Part shown: in pieces, positions 9,092 through 18,362 of the stretch | Layout: every line of letters starts with the position of its first letter | Position numbering within the stretch: the stretch's first letter is position 1 | Assembly (NCBI GenBank): GCA_020631235.1 | Contig: JAHDHQ010000014.1 | Coordinates: 46,020 to 110,019, forward strand | Length of the DNA stretch: 64,000 nt | Reading direction: 5' to 3' | DNA from: Saprospiraceae bacterium | GTDB lineage: Bacteria > Bacteroidota > Bacteroidia > Chitinophagales > Saprospiraceae | Notes under the pieces: model-generated | The model's input: the letters and a program-made list of their open reading frames with translations, nothing else | What the model was told of the DNA's origin: nothing | Database searches by the model: none | Program-made: the position numbers and the translations under genes

Positions 9092-11894
9092 TGTTTTTTA
9101 GGCTTAGGATATATATTCCTGCTGGAACATCAGGGCATTCTAAAATGTATCCATGGTCTGATGGTTCTGCAGAGATGGATATATAATCACCCATCAATGA
9201 TTGCAAATAAATAGAATAATCAGCATTCGTTTCCGCATGAATATAAATCTGTTTTCCGCTTAAAACAGGATTCGGGCTGACGTGGATGTTTAATGCATTG
9301 ACTTGTTTAGTTTCAGTAAAATATCCATCAGGCGGGCTGAGTGGTTCCGAAGTATATATCCGATACTCACCTGCATGAAAGTTTAATGATTCTTGAGTGT
9401 TCTGTACCACAAGTTCATTCCCGCTAAAATACTCATACCAACTACCCTCATATGGAAAGTTGGGATTAAGATCTGCCGCCGTAACATTAAAATTAGCCAA
9501 GCAAACTAAATCTAAGGAAGGATCATTTAAATAGACTTTCTTTATATAACTGTCGGAGTCATCAAAGAAATAATCTGTGGTGTTAAAACACGCTTGGGTT
9601 CTTTTTAAGTGATTAATGGCAGCAATTTTATCATACAAATTCCTTCGATCTTCATGGTCAAAATAATCCCATCTTATCGGTTTAGGATCTAATCGGCAAT
9701 TATTGTTTACAGTGCCATCCACACAGGTGTTTATCGAGTAATCATAGCCTAATTCGTAAAATTGCCAATACATTTTTGGTCCAGGTATAGACATATAAAC
9801 AGCAGCAGCTGCAGCCATACGATTAGTGCCTACTTCTACGCTTTTTGTACTATAGCTACCTTCTGCATTGCCCCAAGTTTTGAGTTTATATCCCATGCGT
9901 TCTTCATCATGGCTTTCAGCATAGGATATTAAATGAGGCTCGTCCCAATTTCTTTCTGAATAATCAGCCCAATTTAAATCACTGTCGTAACCCATAGCTG
10001 CTTCGGCAAAATCCCAGCTAATATTACCCCACAACATCATACCATATTCGGCTAATTCTCTTTCTTCTGGATTAACCGCAAAGTGCTCTAGAATGACATA
10101 AGCCTCTTCATCTAATGACCAAATATGATCGGCGTAATCTTTCAGTATAGCTACTCGTCCACTATCATATTGAGACATCAATTCTCCGTTATTGCCCGAG
10201 TCTTTTTGGGTCAATCCCTTAGACAAATCAAAGCGAAAACCATCAAAGCGAAAATCTTCGATCCAATACGCCAAAACCTGCTTCACCCATTCTTTGGTGT
10301 AGACACTTTCGTGATTAAAATCATATCCTACATTGTAAGGGTGCTTGGCTACTTCATTTAGATATGGACTATCGGCAGACGGCCTAAATGCAGTAGGATT
10401 CCAATACATCTGACAAAGTGGACTTTGCGAAAATGCATGGTTAAAGACTACGTCAAGAATAACCATGATTCCTCTTTGATGACAAGCGTCTATGAACTGT
10501 TTTAATTGGTCTCTAGAACCATAGTATTTGTCGACAGCTTGATGGAAACTGGGATTATAGCCCCAACTTTGATTGCCTTCAAACTCTTGTATAGGCATTA
10601 ACTCTATGGCATTAACACCTAATTTGTCCAAATAATCAAGCGTGTCAATCAGTGAATTATAGCTATGGTCTTCTAAAAAATCTCTTAGCAGAATTTCATA
10701 AATGATGAGTGATTCATTGGAAGGTTTAATGTAGTCGTTACTTTGCCAATTATAGTTTGGTTTCTCTTTGTCAAAAGCAGTTACGAGGCCCGTTGTAAAC
10801 TCAGTAGGGTAGTCTGCTAATTCATTTAATACTTCCTCGTTTATGTCATCATCATTCCAAGGGTCTAAAATGACTTGGGCGAAAGGATCTGCTATTTTGA
10901 TTGAACCATCAATGTAATATTGGTAAGTGTGTTGTTTGTCTGAAAACTTATCGGCTTCTAGTTCTATCCAAAAATAGTCGCCATTAGTAGACTTGGTCAT
11001 TTGATAGTTTAAATCTACCTTGTATTCATTGTCAGAGCACAAGAAAAAACAATGATTTTTATTGGGTGCAGTAAGTTTAAAAAGGTAATTGCCATTAGAT
11101 AAGTAATTGATTCCATTGATCATCGTTTCACTAGCGTCAGCCGTTTCTTCATTGTTGTCCAAAACTAAATAAGCAGTATTAATGATAACTTCATCCTCTT
11201 CATTTTGCACTATGATTTCTAGTTGATGATTACCTAAAGCTGCATTTTCGATATCGAAATTTACCTCGCTGACTGAGCTTGTATTGTAAATTTCAATGTT
11301 GTTATCCAGTATACGAACATTTGCTTCTACATTGATTAGAATGTTGACAGCTAATATTTCACCTTGATATATTATTGAAGGGTCGTTTGCTGGTGCAACA
11401 ACATTGACCAATAAACCATCCTCGGGTGGATATAGATCGTGGAATATATCGGATCCATCGGTGTCTCGGCCTACAATGGACCCATCTCCATTACGAAAGA
11501 CAAAAGCCAATTTTTCAGCAACTTCTCCATTAGGCAAGCCATAAAATTCTTCTACATTGTAACTGATAGAATAGATGTTATCGCCTTCATCAGTCATTAG
11601 GACCTTCTCATCTAAAGTGCCCCAAGTCCCTTGCACAAATTTCCAATCATTAGGAGCTGTACTGCTGGATGTAATCAAGCCGGTGTGTGCATAAACATCT
11701 CCGCTAAAGTCAGCGAGTGCGGCATTACCTTCGCTAGCATCAAAATAGACAGTTATATCATCAAATTGTGTAGGGAAAGCAGGCTCAGTCCAGACTAACT
11801 CACCTGGCGGATTTGCCATCAAGTATACTGGCAGAACTATGTATCCTGCAAGCTGAATAAACCTAAAAATAAAGTTGGAACTTGCTAGATACAT
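9051..11894 (-). CDS. Large secreted GH13 alpha-amylase-family enzyme with T9SS sorting domain (947 aa)
   Basis: After a signal peptide (residues about 1-27), two or three beta-sandwich modules (about 30-385) resemble the starch-binding and CBM48-like modules that precede GH13 barrels. The catalytic barrel starts near residue 400 (YEILLRDF, NAIELMPI). The expected catalytic residues are Asp556 in FRFDLSKG, Glu603 in VILEHF and Asp663 in ESHDEE. A C-terminal beta domain and a T9SS domain (VSPNPVLSGKQIYIH, VPAGIYILSL) follow, so the enzyme is exported to the cell surface or medium. It would cut starch or branched glucans into oligosaccharides for SusC/D. It lies 18 bases downstream of susD and overlaps the CotH gene. 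Exact bond specificity (alpha-1,4 or alpha-1,6) cannot be read from the sequence. Confidence 0.88.
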   Translation of the reverse strand: MYLASSNFIFRFIQLAGYIVLPVYLMANPPGELVWTEPAFPTQFDDITVYFDASEGNAALADFSGDVYAHTGLITSSSTAPNDWKFVQGTWGTLDEKVLMTDEGDNIYSISYNVEEFYGLPNGEVAEKLAFVFRNGDGSIVGRDTDGSDIFHDLYPPEDGLLVNVVAPANDPSIIYQGEILAVNILINVEANVRILDNNIEIYNTSSVSEVNFDIENAALGNHQLEIIVQNEEDEVIINTAYLVLDNNEETADASETMINGINYLSNGNYLFKLTAPNKNHCFFLCSDNEYKVDLNYQMTKSTNGDYFWIELEADKFSDKQHTYQYYIDGSIKIADPFAQVILDPWNDDDINEEVLNELADYPTEFTTGLVTAFDKEKPNYNWQSNDYIKPSNESLIIYEILLRDFLEDHSYNSLIDTLDYLDKLGVNAIELMPIQEFEGNQSWGYNPSFHQAVDKYYGSRDQLKQFIDACHQRGIMVILDVVFNHAFSQSPLCQMYWNPTAFRPSADSPYLNEVAKHPYNVGYDFNHESVYTKEWVKQVLAYWIEDFRFDGFRFDLSKGLTQKDSGNNGELMSQYDSGRVAILKDYADHIWSLDEEAYVILEHFAVNPEERELAEYGMMLWGNISWDFAEAAMGYDSDLNWADYSERNWDEPHLISYAESHDEERMGYKLKTWGNAEGSYSTKSVEVGTNRMAAAAAVYMSIPGPKMYWQFYELGYDYSINTCVDGTVNNNCRLDPKPIRWDYFDHEDRRNLYDKIAAINHLKRTQACFNTTDYFFDDSDSYIKKVYLNDPSLDLVCLANFNVTAADLNPNFPYEGSWYEYFSGNELVVQNTQESLNFHAGEYRIYTSEPLSPPDGYFTETKQVNALNIHVSPNPVLSGKQIYIHAETNADYSIYLQSLMGDYISISAEPSDHGYILECPDVPAGIYILSLKNNDRTFAQKINIAH

Positions 11895-11912
11895 GCTTAA
11901 TTGCTTTTGATT

Positions 11913-13475
11913 TTAATAACCTGGGTTTTGCACTAAATTAGGATTAGCTAAAAGATCAGATGCAGGTATTGGAAAAATATCTCTAAATTTCTCAGTGGTA
12001 CGACCTTCTTTTACATTTCCTTTCCATGGCCAGACGCCATTTTCCGTAAATTGATTGTACCTAACCAAATCGATTCTCCGGGTTCCTTCCCAATATAATT
12101 CTCTCACTCGTTCATCAAGTACAAAATCCAAATCTAGATCGACCATTTCAATTTGTCCAGAACCTTCTCCATAAGCTCTGGTGCGTAGCTGATTTATCAA
12201 GTCGGTAGCTTCTTGTAGAGAGCCTCCAGATCCTCCCCTCAATATAGCCTCGGCATACATCAGGTACGCATCTGCAAGTCTAAATAAAGGCAAGTCAGTA
12301 TCTACATGTGTAGGATCAGAACCTGGGGTGCCATCGGGACTTATATTTTTATATTTTGGAACTGCAATACCTTCCTCAAAGGTACCGACATTATCAATCT
12401 CTTCACTCTGACCGTCGTAATAAAATAGAGCTCTATTATCAATGTCTGCTACATCAGCAAATTTTTCTAACATAGCCGTTGTGGTCCGTAGTCCTGCCCA
12501 TCCTCCACCTGGTACGCCGTATTCTTCTGGGGCCATGGTCCCACCAATCGCAGCTTGCACTAAAAAGGTAGTACAACCCCAGCTTTGAGTGTTCTTGCCA
12601 TCAGAGTTAAGTGCAAAAATAATCTCAGGTGAGGTATGATTTTCAGTCATGAAAAGAGCAGCATAATCATCTTGAATTTCATATCCAGCATTGATGATTT
12701 TTGAACAAGCTTCTACACACTCTGAATAATAATCTTCGCCTATCATACTTTCTGCATTTAGATATAGTTTTGCTTGGAGCATCCAACAAGCGGCTTGATC
12801 TGCACGTCCATATTCGTTTGTCCGTGGTGCTTTCATGCCTTCTTCAATATCCGACAGTTCGCTTGAAATAAAGTTAAATACTTCTTCAGGTGGTGCTTGA
12901 GCTGGAAAACCAGCCGAAATATCGGTAGCTAAAGGTATGTTACGGAAAAGATCTAAAGCATGCCAGAGTGCCATAGCTCTTAAAAATCTTGCTTCAAGAA
13001 TGTATTCTTGGATCAAGGCTTGGTCTTCAGCGGAGATGCCATTTTCTTGTAACTTTTCGTCTGATGATTGTTTTAAAAAGTCATTCGCAATCGAGACAAT
13101 GAGCGCAATCCTATAATATAAGACACGGACAAATTGGTTTTCCGAGGACCAAGAATGTTCATGTAAATCTCTAATACCCGCATCGGTCCATGTGATGACT
13201 GCTTCGTCGGTAGTTAGCTCTTGGGCTTTCCAATAAGCTCTTATGTAAGAAGTAAAACCTTCGTCATTAACTATAGAAATATCAGCATCTCCATTCGGGC
13301 CATCTTGACCCGTTAGAGAATAAGAGGCATATAATTTTGCAAGGTATGATTTGTATGCTTCACCATCAGTAAATACTTCAAACTCGGTAAAAGCATCTTC
13401 TGGTCTTATATCTAAATCTGTACATTGAGAAAAACTAAAAATCATTAAAGCGCTAAAAAAAAGTAATTTTTTCAT
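11913..13475 (-). CDS. SusD/RagB-family starch-binding outer-membrane lipoprotein (520 aa)
   Basis: The signal peptide ends in a lipobox with Cys18 (FSFSQC) and is followed by the SusD-type N-terminus (DLDIRPEDAFTEFEVF). The helical TPR-like core (ARFLRAMALWHALDLFRNIPL) and the C-terminal signature (RVRELYWEGTRRIDLVRYNQF, IFPIPASDLLANPNL) are those of SusD_RagB proteins. SusD caps the SusC channel on the cell surface and captures glycans. It begins 10 bases downstream of susC on the same strand, the usual pair arrangement. The length is normal. Starch or maltodextrin as ligand is inferred from the neighbouring GH13, GH65 and SusE/F-like genes. Confidence 0.93.
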   Translation of the reverse strand: MKKLLFFSALMIFSFSQCTDLDIRPEDAFTEFEVFTDGEAYKSYLAKLYASYSLTGQDGPNGDADISIVNDEGFTSYIRAYWKAQELTTDEAVITWTDAGIRDLHEHSWSSENQFVRVLYYRIALIVSIANDFLKQSSDEKLQENGISAEDQALIQEYILEARFLRAMALWHALDLFRNIPLATDISAGFPAQAPPEEVFNFISSELSDIEEGMKAPRTNEYGRADQAACWMLQAKLYLNAESMIGEDYYSECVEACSKIINAGYEIQDDYAALFMTENHTSPEIIFALNSDGKNTQSWGCTTFLVQAAIGGTMAPEEYGVPGGGWAGLRTTTAMLEKFADVADIDNRALFYYDGQSEEIDNVGTFEEGIAVPKYKNISPDGTPGSDPTHVDTDLPLFRLADAYLMYAEAILRGGSGGSLQEATDLINQLRTRAYGEGSGQIEMVDLDLDFVLDERVRELYWEGTRRIDLVRYNQFTENGVWPWKGNVKEGRTTEKFRDIFPIPASDLLANPNLVQNPGY

Positions 13476-13485
13476 GATTTAGATT

Positions 13486-16400
13486 TTAAAAGTTAAGATT
13501 TAATCCAACTAAGAAGTTTCGGCTGACAGGGTAGATATTATTATCTATACCTCCATTAAACTGTGGTAATTCTGGATCCAAACCAGAATAATTAGTGAGC
13601 GTCAGAATGTTACTCACTGTCACAAAACAACGCATATTTCTCACGATATTGGTAGGAGCAAAATTATAACCTAAAGTAAAATTGTCTAGTTTTAAGAAAC
13701 TTGCATTTTCTATATAGTAATCGGATTTAAGTTGTCGAGTATTAAAATTAACGACGAAAGCAGATTCATGAACATTGTTAGTTTCGCGATCCGTAAGTCT
13801 TTCGAAGTATCCTTTACTTGATGCTACGTTATTATACACATAATTGCCAATGTGCGATCGCAAAGTAGCTGCTAAGTCAAATTGTTTAAATCTAACACCC
13901 GTTGTGAGTCCCAGTATTAAATCAGGGTCGGCCTTTTTGCCAGTGACCAAATCATTTTCGTTGATGATACCATCTCCGTCGATATCTTCATAAATATCTA
14001 ATAATGTTTTCAGCCCATCTCCATTCCAGTCTTCTGTATCTGTTCTTGGTAGACCTTCGTCGTTCAGGATGTGTTTATATGTTCTGAAGGTTCCTACACT
14101 TTCGCCCACTTTAAGAATCTGTATGGTTTGACCGACATCTCCCGAGATTCCGCCGGTCTCGTAATTTATCCCATCTTCTTCTGATGAGTTATCCAGTTTT
14201 AAAATGGTGTTTTTATTGTACGATGCATTAAAACCCACATTCCAGTTCCATGTTTTGTTATCTTTCAATACCGTGTTAAGGCTTAATTCGACTCCTTTAT
14301 TTTCCATCTGACCAATATTGGTAACTAGACGGTCACTTAGATTGGTAAAAGCACTTGTGGCCACCAAGAATAAAAGATCACTTGTTAATTTTCGGTACAC
14401 ATCGACACTTCCCGTAAAACGGTTATTCCAAAAACCGAAATCCAATCCTGCATTTAGTGAACTTGTTTCTTCCCATTTTATACTTGGATCGACCCCTGTT
14501 CCTCTAAGTGTTTGGATAAATTCATTACCGAATTGATAGCTAGCATCATTTGTACCATAACTATAAAAAGTAGTAAATAAAAAGTCCTCAATATCTTCAT
14601 TACCGGTAACACCCCAAGATAATCTTAGTTTTAGATCCGTAAAGGTGTTGTTTAATGGGCTGGCAAAGTCCTCTTCTAGCACTCTCCAAGCTACCGCAGC
14701 GGCTGGAAATAATCCCCATTTGTTTTCATCTCCAAAACGCGAAGATCCATCTCTTCTTAATGAGCCTGTTAATAAATATTTGTTGTTAATATTGATATTC
14801 GTACGACCAAAAAAGGAAATCAGTCTATTGGTTACTAAAAAAGAATCTTGTCTGATATCAGTGGTGTAGTTATATTCTCCATCCACTAACTCTAAGCCAT
14901 TACCTTCTTCCCATCGATTTTCTCGATCTGTTTCTTGCCAAGTGTGACCTGCGACCAACTCGAAGCTAGAATTTGCACCCACTTCTCTTTTGTAAGTTCC
15001 AAAATTCTCTAATAATGAAGTATAATTTCTTAGTTCCTCATTAAAAAGATAGCCTCCTTTTTGGAAAAGGTCACCTTCCTTCAAGAGTGGGTCTTTTTCA
15101 TTTCTTTTCGTCCCAGTTGTATAATCGTAACTGGCGTTTGTAGTATAGGACAAACCTTTAACAAAGGGTAAATTTATTTTTAGTGTAGCATTGTTGAGAC
15201 TCCGTGTAGTTTGCCCTCTTTCATTAGTTTGGTTCAATGTTGCGACTGGGTTATTTACCGCGAGTGCATCATTCCATTGGAAGTAGCCATCATAAGGAGA
15301 TTCTTCATCAAATACTGGACGTGTAGGGTCAAAGTCTAAGGCTGCCCCCAAAACATCCGGTGTGAATCGGTCATTGGCAAAGCCAGTTTTTGATTTGATA
15401 TTGAGATTTATTAAATTATCAAAGAGTTTGGTGTTTATATTAAGTCCTATTGATTTATTTTCATGAGAAGAGGTTCTTAAGACTCCATTTGATTTAAGGT
15501 AACCTCCGCTTACATAATAATTAAATGATTCGCTTCCACCTGAGAAGTTTACATTGTGTTCTGTGCTCAAGGCATTTTGTGTGACTTCTTTAACCCAGTC
15601 TGTTTCTTCGTCACCTAAGAATTCTAGTTCCTGAGGTGCCTTAGCACTTATGGCAGCTCTGAAATTAGAAGGACTTAGCATATCGCTTCTTCCATTAAAT
15701 TGAGAAACATTTACGTTGCCGTTATAATTAACTCTCAATTTTCCATTGGCTCCAGTTTTGGTAGTAATGATGATCACACCATTTGCACCTCTTGAACCAT
15801 AAATCGCAGCGGCTGAAGCATCTTTTAACACGGTCATGCTTTCGATGTCTTGTGCATTTACAAAGTTTAGAGGGTTTCTACCACTAGCGTTGTATCTTGT
15901 ATCCATTGGCACTCCATCGATCACAATAAGTGGATCACTGGATGCATCTAGTGAAGTACCTCCTCTTAGCCTTATTCTATTTTCGCCTCCGGGCTCTCCA
16001 TTATTACTAATTTGCAATCCGGCTACTTTTCCGTTTAGCAAATTTTCAGGAGAACTGATCGATCCTTTATTAAAGTCTCTAGCCTTGATTTTAGATACAA
16101 CACCGGTTAAATCTTTTTTACCCACCGAACCATATCCGACAACGACTACTTCGCTCAGCAATTCTGAGGACTCACTCATGATTACAGTTAGTGGTGTATT
16201 ATTTTCTAATGTGATGGTTTGTTCTTGATATCCAACATAGGTAAAACTGAGTTGATCTCCTGCATTAGCTTGAATCGAAAATGATCCATCGATGTCACTG
16301 ATCGTACCAATGTTATCAGCTCCCAGAACAGTTACATTTACACCAATTAATGGATCGCCTGAGAGAGCATCAGTAATCACTCCATTGATTTGGCCATTTA

Positions 16401-16491
16401 GTAGATTAGAACAACTAAAGAAGCATGTAAATAAAGCAAAAAGCTTAATGGCCTTATTTAGCTTGGTGGGAATGGATGTATTTTGTTTCAC
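13486..16491 (-). CDS. SusC/RagA-family TonB-dependent outer-membrane transporter (1001 aa)
   Basis: The protein has a signal peptide (to about residue 33), an N-terminal carboxypeptidase-regulatory-like domain (GVITDALSGDPLIGVNVTV, about 36-110), a TonB box/plug region (SEVVVVGYGSVGKKDLTGVV, then the plug to about 245) and a long beta-barrel ending in an aromatic strand (FLVGLNLNF). It imports oligosaccharides together with SusD. The start codon is GTG; no ATG in frame gives a better signal peptide. The gene lies 121 bases downstream of the SusE/F-like gene, with a terminator hairpin between, and is followed directly by susD. Length and domain order are typical. Confidence 0.94.
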   Translation of the reverse strand: MKQNTSIPTKLNKAIKLFALFTCFFSCSNLLNGQINGVITDALSGDPLIGVNVTVLGADNIGTISDIDGSFSIQANAGDQLSFTYVGYQEQTITLENNTPLTVIMSESSELLSEVVVVGYGSVGKKDLTGVVSKIKARDFNKGSISSPENLLNGKVAGLQISNNGEPGGENRIRLRGGTSLDASSDPLIVIDGVPMDTRYNASGRNPLNFVNAQDIESMTVLKDASAAAIYGSRGANGVIIITTKTGANGKLRVNYNGNVNVSQFNGRSDMLSPSNFRAAISAKAPQELEFLGDEETDWVKEVTQNALSTEHNVNFSGGSESFNYYVSGGYLKSNGVLRTSSHENKSIGLNINTKLFDNLINLNIKSKTGFANDRFTPDVLGAALDFDPTRPVFDEESPYDGYFQWNDALAVNNPVATLNQTNERGQTTRSLNNATLKINLPFVKGLSYTTNASYDYTTGTKRNEKDPLLKEGDLFQKGGYLFNEELRNYTSLLENFGTYKREVGANSSFELVAGHTWQETDRENRWEEGNGLELVDGEYNYTTDIRQDSFLVTNRLISFFGRTNININNKYLLTGSLRRDGSSRFGDENKWGLFPAAAVAWRVLEEDFASPLNNTFTDLKLRLSWGVTGNEDIEDFLFTTFYSYGTNDASYQFGNEFIQTLRGTGVDPSIKWEETSSLNAGLDFGFWNNRFTGSVDVYRKLTSDLLFLVATSAFTNLSDRLVTNIGQMENKGVELSLNTVLKDNKTWNWNVGFNASYNKNTILKLDNSSEEDGINYETGGISGDVGQTIQILKVGESVGTFRTYKHILNDEGLPRTDTEDWNGDGLKTLLDIYEDIDGDGIINENDLVTGKKADPDLILGLTTGVRFKQFDLAATLRSHIGNYVYNNVASSKGYFERLTDRETNNVHESAFVVNFNTRQLKSDYYIENASFLKLDNFTLGYNFAPTNIVRNMRCFVTVSNILTLTNYSGLDPELPQFNGGIDNNIYPVSRNFLVGLNLNF

Positions 16492-16520
16492 TTGTGTAGA
16501 TTTAAGGTATAAACGCGCAT

Positions 16521-16536
16521 ATAGAGAAATCTCTAT
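16521..16536. promoter_or_regulatory. Perfect inverted repeat upstream of susC
   Basis: ATAGAGA-AA-TCTCTAT is a perfect 7-base inverted repeat with a 2-base centre, 30 bases upstream of the susC GTG start and downstream of the terminator. It could be an operator or a small RNA hairpin in the susC leader. No copy was noticed elsewhere in the locus. Confidence 0.35.
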
Positions 16537-16561
16537 TCCTTATTAAATAGTCTTAATTCTG

Positions 16562-16599
16562 AAAAAAAAATGGGCTAACCAACTTTGTGATTAGCCCAT
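16562..16599 (-). terminator. Intrinsic terminator between the susE/F-like gene and susC
   Basis: On the minus strand a 9-base perfect stem (ATGGGCTAA / TTAGCCCAT) with a 12-base loop is followed by an uninterrupted run of T. It starts 13 bases after the stop of the SusE/F-like gene and lies about 70 bases before the susC start. It therefore separates the two genes or attenuates read-through. Confidence 0.85.
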
Positions 16600-16611
16600 G
16601 AAATATTATTC

Positions 16612-18078
16612 TTATTGAGGATCGATAGTTGCTGTGTATGTTTCACCATCATAGGATAAAACAACATTGTAATCACCATCAGCATCTACGCTAAGGTTAT
16701 CACCATCAGCAGATAATCCTGCTGTATCACCACCTAAGTTGTAAGCCCAGTCATCTGCAGCTCTAAACTTAAACTGACCACCACTTGTAAATGTTCCGCT
16801 TACAGAATACGTTGTAATACCATCTGTGAAACCATCTGCAGTCATATCTATGTCTGCATCCCAGTTTCCTTGAGGCGAACCATCACCAATGATTCCCCAA
16901 CCAAGCGCTTCCATTGATGCATTCCAACTCACACCTTCATCAGCTGTGCTTATAGTAATGAAATAAGCTCCTGCTCCTGGAGAAGCAATATCTGCACCAT
17001 CTCTTTCTAGTGTAGTAAGTCCAGCTCCAGGTTCAAGTATACCTCCAATGTTTAAACCCCAATCATCATTAATTCTAAACTTGAAGTTTCCGTCACCTAA
17101 AGTAACTACACCTAACCAAGTATGAGCACCATCGATTAAACCTTTGTAGTACATGTTTCTATCTGCATCCCAGCTATTAGCTGTTGCATCACCTATAACT
17201 CCCCATCTGTGCTCAGCTGGATCAAATTCTAAATCAGGAGCTGGTCCTGTTTTATCAGCAATCATACTAAATCCATCTTGTGGAGACCAGTTTACAGTCA
17301 GTGTATATGTTCCTTCATCATCAACACTTACAGGGAAATTTCCATCATCGTTTCCAGGTGTTAAATTGTCGGGCGTTCCACCAAAATTGGTAAATAATTG
17401 ATATCCATTGGAAGCATCAAATCCAGCAGTAGGATCTATTCTTCTATCAAGGTTCCATCGGCAATTTAATCTCAACTTATATTCTCCTTGACGTAAAACA
17501 GCTCCTTCAAGAGTCCAACTAGCTCCATCAGCATTTATCGTTCCTGCTAAAGGAGTATCAGCACTCCATCCATTATCAGTAGCAGAACCAATTACACCCA
17601 TTGATTCAATTTGGTATAGAACAATTTCATTAGTCATAGCATCGTGAGTAACTTTATAAAGCCCATCATTAGCAACATTAAATGCAGGTCCTCCATCACT
17701 GGCTGCAACCAATGTGTAATCATTATATCCACAATCAGATGACATGTCTGTAATAGTTGTTGCACTACCACCAATAGAACCAACTTCTTCTTTATCTTCT
17801 ACTTGTAAAATGGTGTAGTTTCCAGCACTTAAATACATGTATCCTGCAGAAAATCCATCTCTACTTTGAGATTGGAAATCCGAATCTTCAACTGACTCTG
17901 CACTTAGACCAGCACTTGAAGATGGATCAGCTCCATCAGCTTTTAAGTAGCTTCCATTTGCTAGCTGATACGTTCCTTCTCCCGGGTCGATATCCGGTTC
18001 GTCTTCCTTACAAGAGGAAAAAGTAAACATCATACCTATGATAAATAGGCCAATTAAATTTTGAAAAGTGAATTTCAT
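16612..18078 (-). CDS. SusE/SusF-like starch-binding outer-membrane lipoprotein (488 aa)
   Basis: The signal peptide ends in a lipobox with Cys23 (TFSSC). The N-terminal part (about 35-150) is a separate beta domain. Three related modules follow, each with a G-V/I-I-G-D/S-A pattern at its start and an F-K-F/L-R-x-N/A-x-x-W motif (about residues 155-285, 290-400 and 400-488). SusE and SusF of Bacteroides use such modules to bind starch at the cell surface without enzyme activity. It is strongly Asp/Gly rich. Unusually it stands upstream of susC rather than after susD, and it has its own terminator. Identification rests on module pattern and context. Confidence 0.8.
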   Translation of the reverse strand: MKFTFQNLIGLFIIGMMFTFSSCKEDEPDIDPGEGTYQLANGSYLKADGADPSSSAGLSAESVEDSDFQSQSRDGFSAGYMYLSAGNYTILQVEDKEEVGSIGGSATTITDMSSDCGYNDYTLVAASDGGPAFNVANDGLYKVTHDAMTNEIVLYQIESMGVIGSATDNGWSADTPLAGTINADGASWTLEGAVLRQGEYKLRLNCRWNLDRRIDPTAGFDASNGYQLFTNFGGTPDNLTPGNDDGNFPVSVDDEGTYTLTVNWSPQDGFSMIADKTGPAPDLEFDPAEHRWGVIGDATANSWDADRNMYYKGLIDGAHTWLGVVTLGDGNFKFRINDDWGLNIGGILEPGAGLTTLERDGADIASPGAGAYFITISTADEGVSWNASMEALGWGIIGDGSPQGNWDADIDMTADGFTDGITTYSVSGTFTSGGQFKFRAADDWAYNLGGDTAGLSADGDNLSVDADGDYNVVLSYDGETYTATIDPQ

Positions 18079-18205
18079 TTCAGGTAAATTTTATTAATTA
18101 ATTATTTCAATATTGTTCTATTAAAAGACATCCTTAATCTAGAGAATGGTTGGAAATATGACAAGCATAGATCACACTTTTTTCTTAAGAATGTTTTCAA
18201 TGTTG

Positions 18206-18235
18206 CTAATATACTTATTGTTTTTTTGACACAAA
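18206..18235 (-). promoter_or_regulatory. Candidate susE/F promoter with operator-like half-site
   Basis: On the minus strand TTTGTGTC (18228-18235) is followed, after 14 bases, by TATATTAG (18206-18213). The TTG within the half-site is 18 bases from this -7-like box. The same TTTGTGTC sequence forms one arm of the inverted repeat in the divergent regulator/transporter promoter. It lies about 130 bases upstream of the SusE/F-like start. Confidence 0.4.
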
Positions 18236-18331
18236 GCTTAATTTCGCAATTTTATTTAAATAAATGGCACATTAACTAAATAAAATGTTTGAGCACTGAG
18301 CACTGACATCAAAAAATTAGTGCAACAAGGA

Positions 18332-18358
18332 CTCTGACCAAATAAAATGAAGTCAGAG
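18332..18358 (-). terminator. Weak terminator-like hairpin after the GH13 gene
   Basis: CTCTGAC and GTCAGAG form a 7-base perfect stem around a 13-base AT-rich loop, 4 bases after the stop of the secreted GH13 gene. There is no T run after the stem on the minus strand, so termination may be partial or factor-dependent. A short direct repeat GAGCACT lies just beyond. Confidence 0.4.
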
Positions 18359-18362
18359 GCTC

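Noticed and set aside
18291..18305. Short direct repeat GAGCACT x2 as a regulator site
   Set aside because: Two adjacent seven-base copies are too little to support a function.
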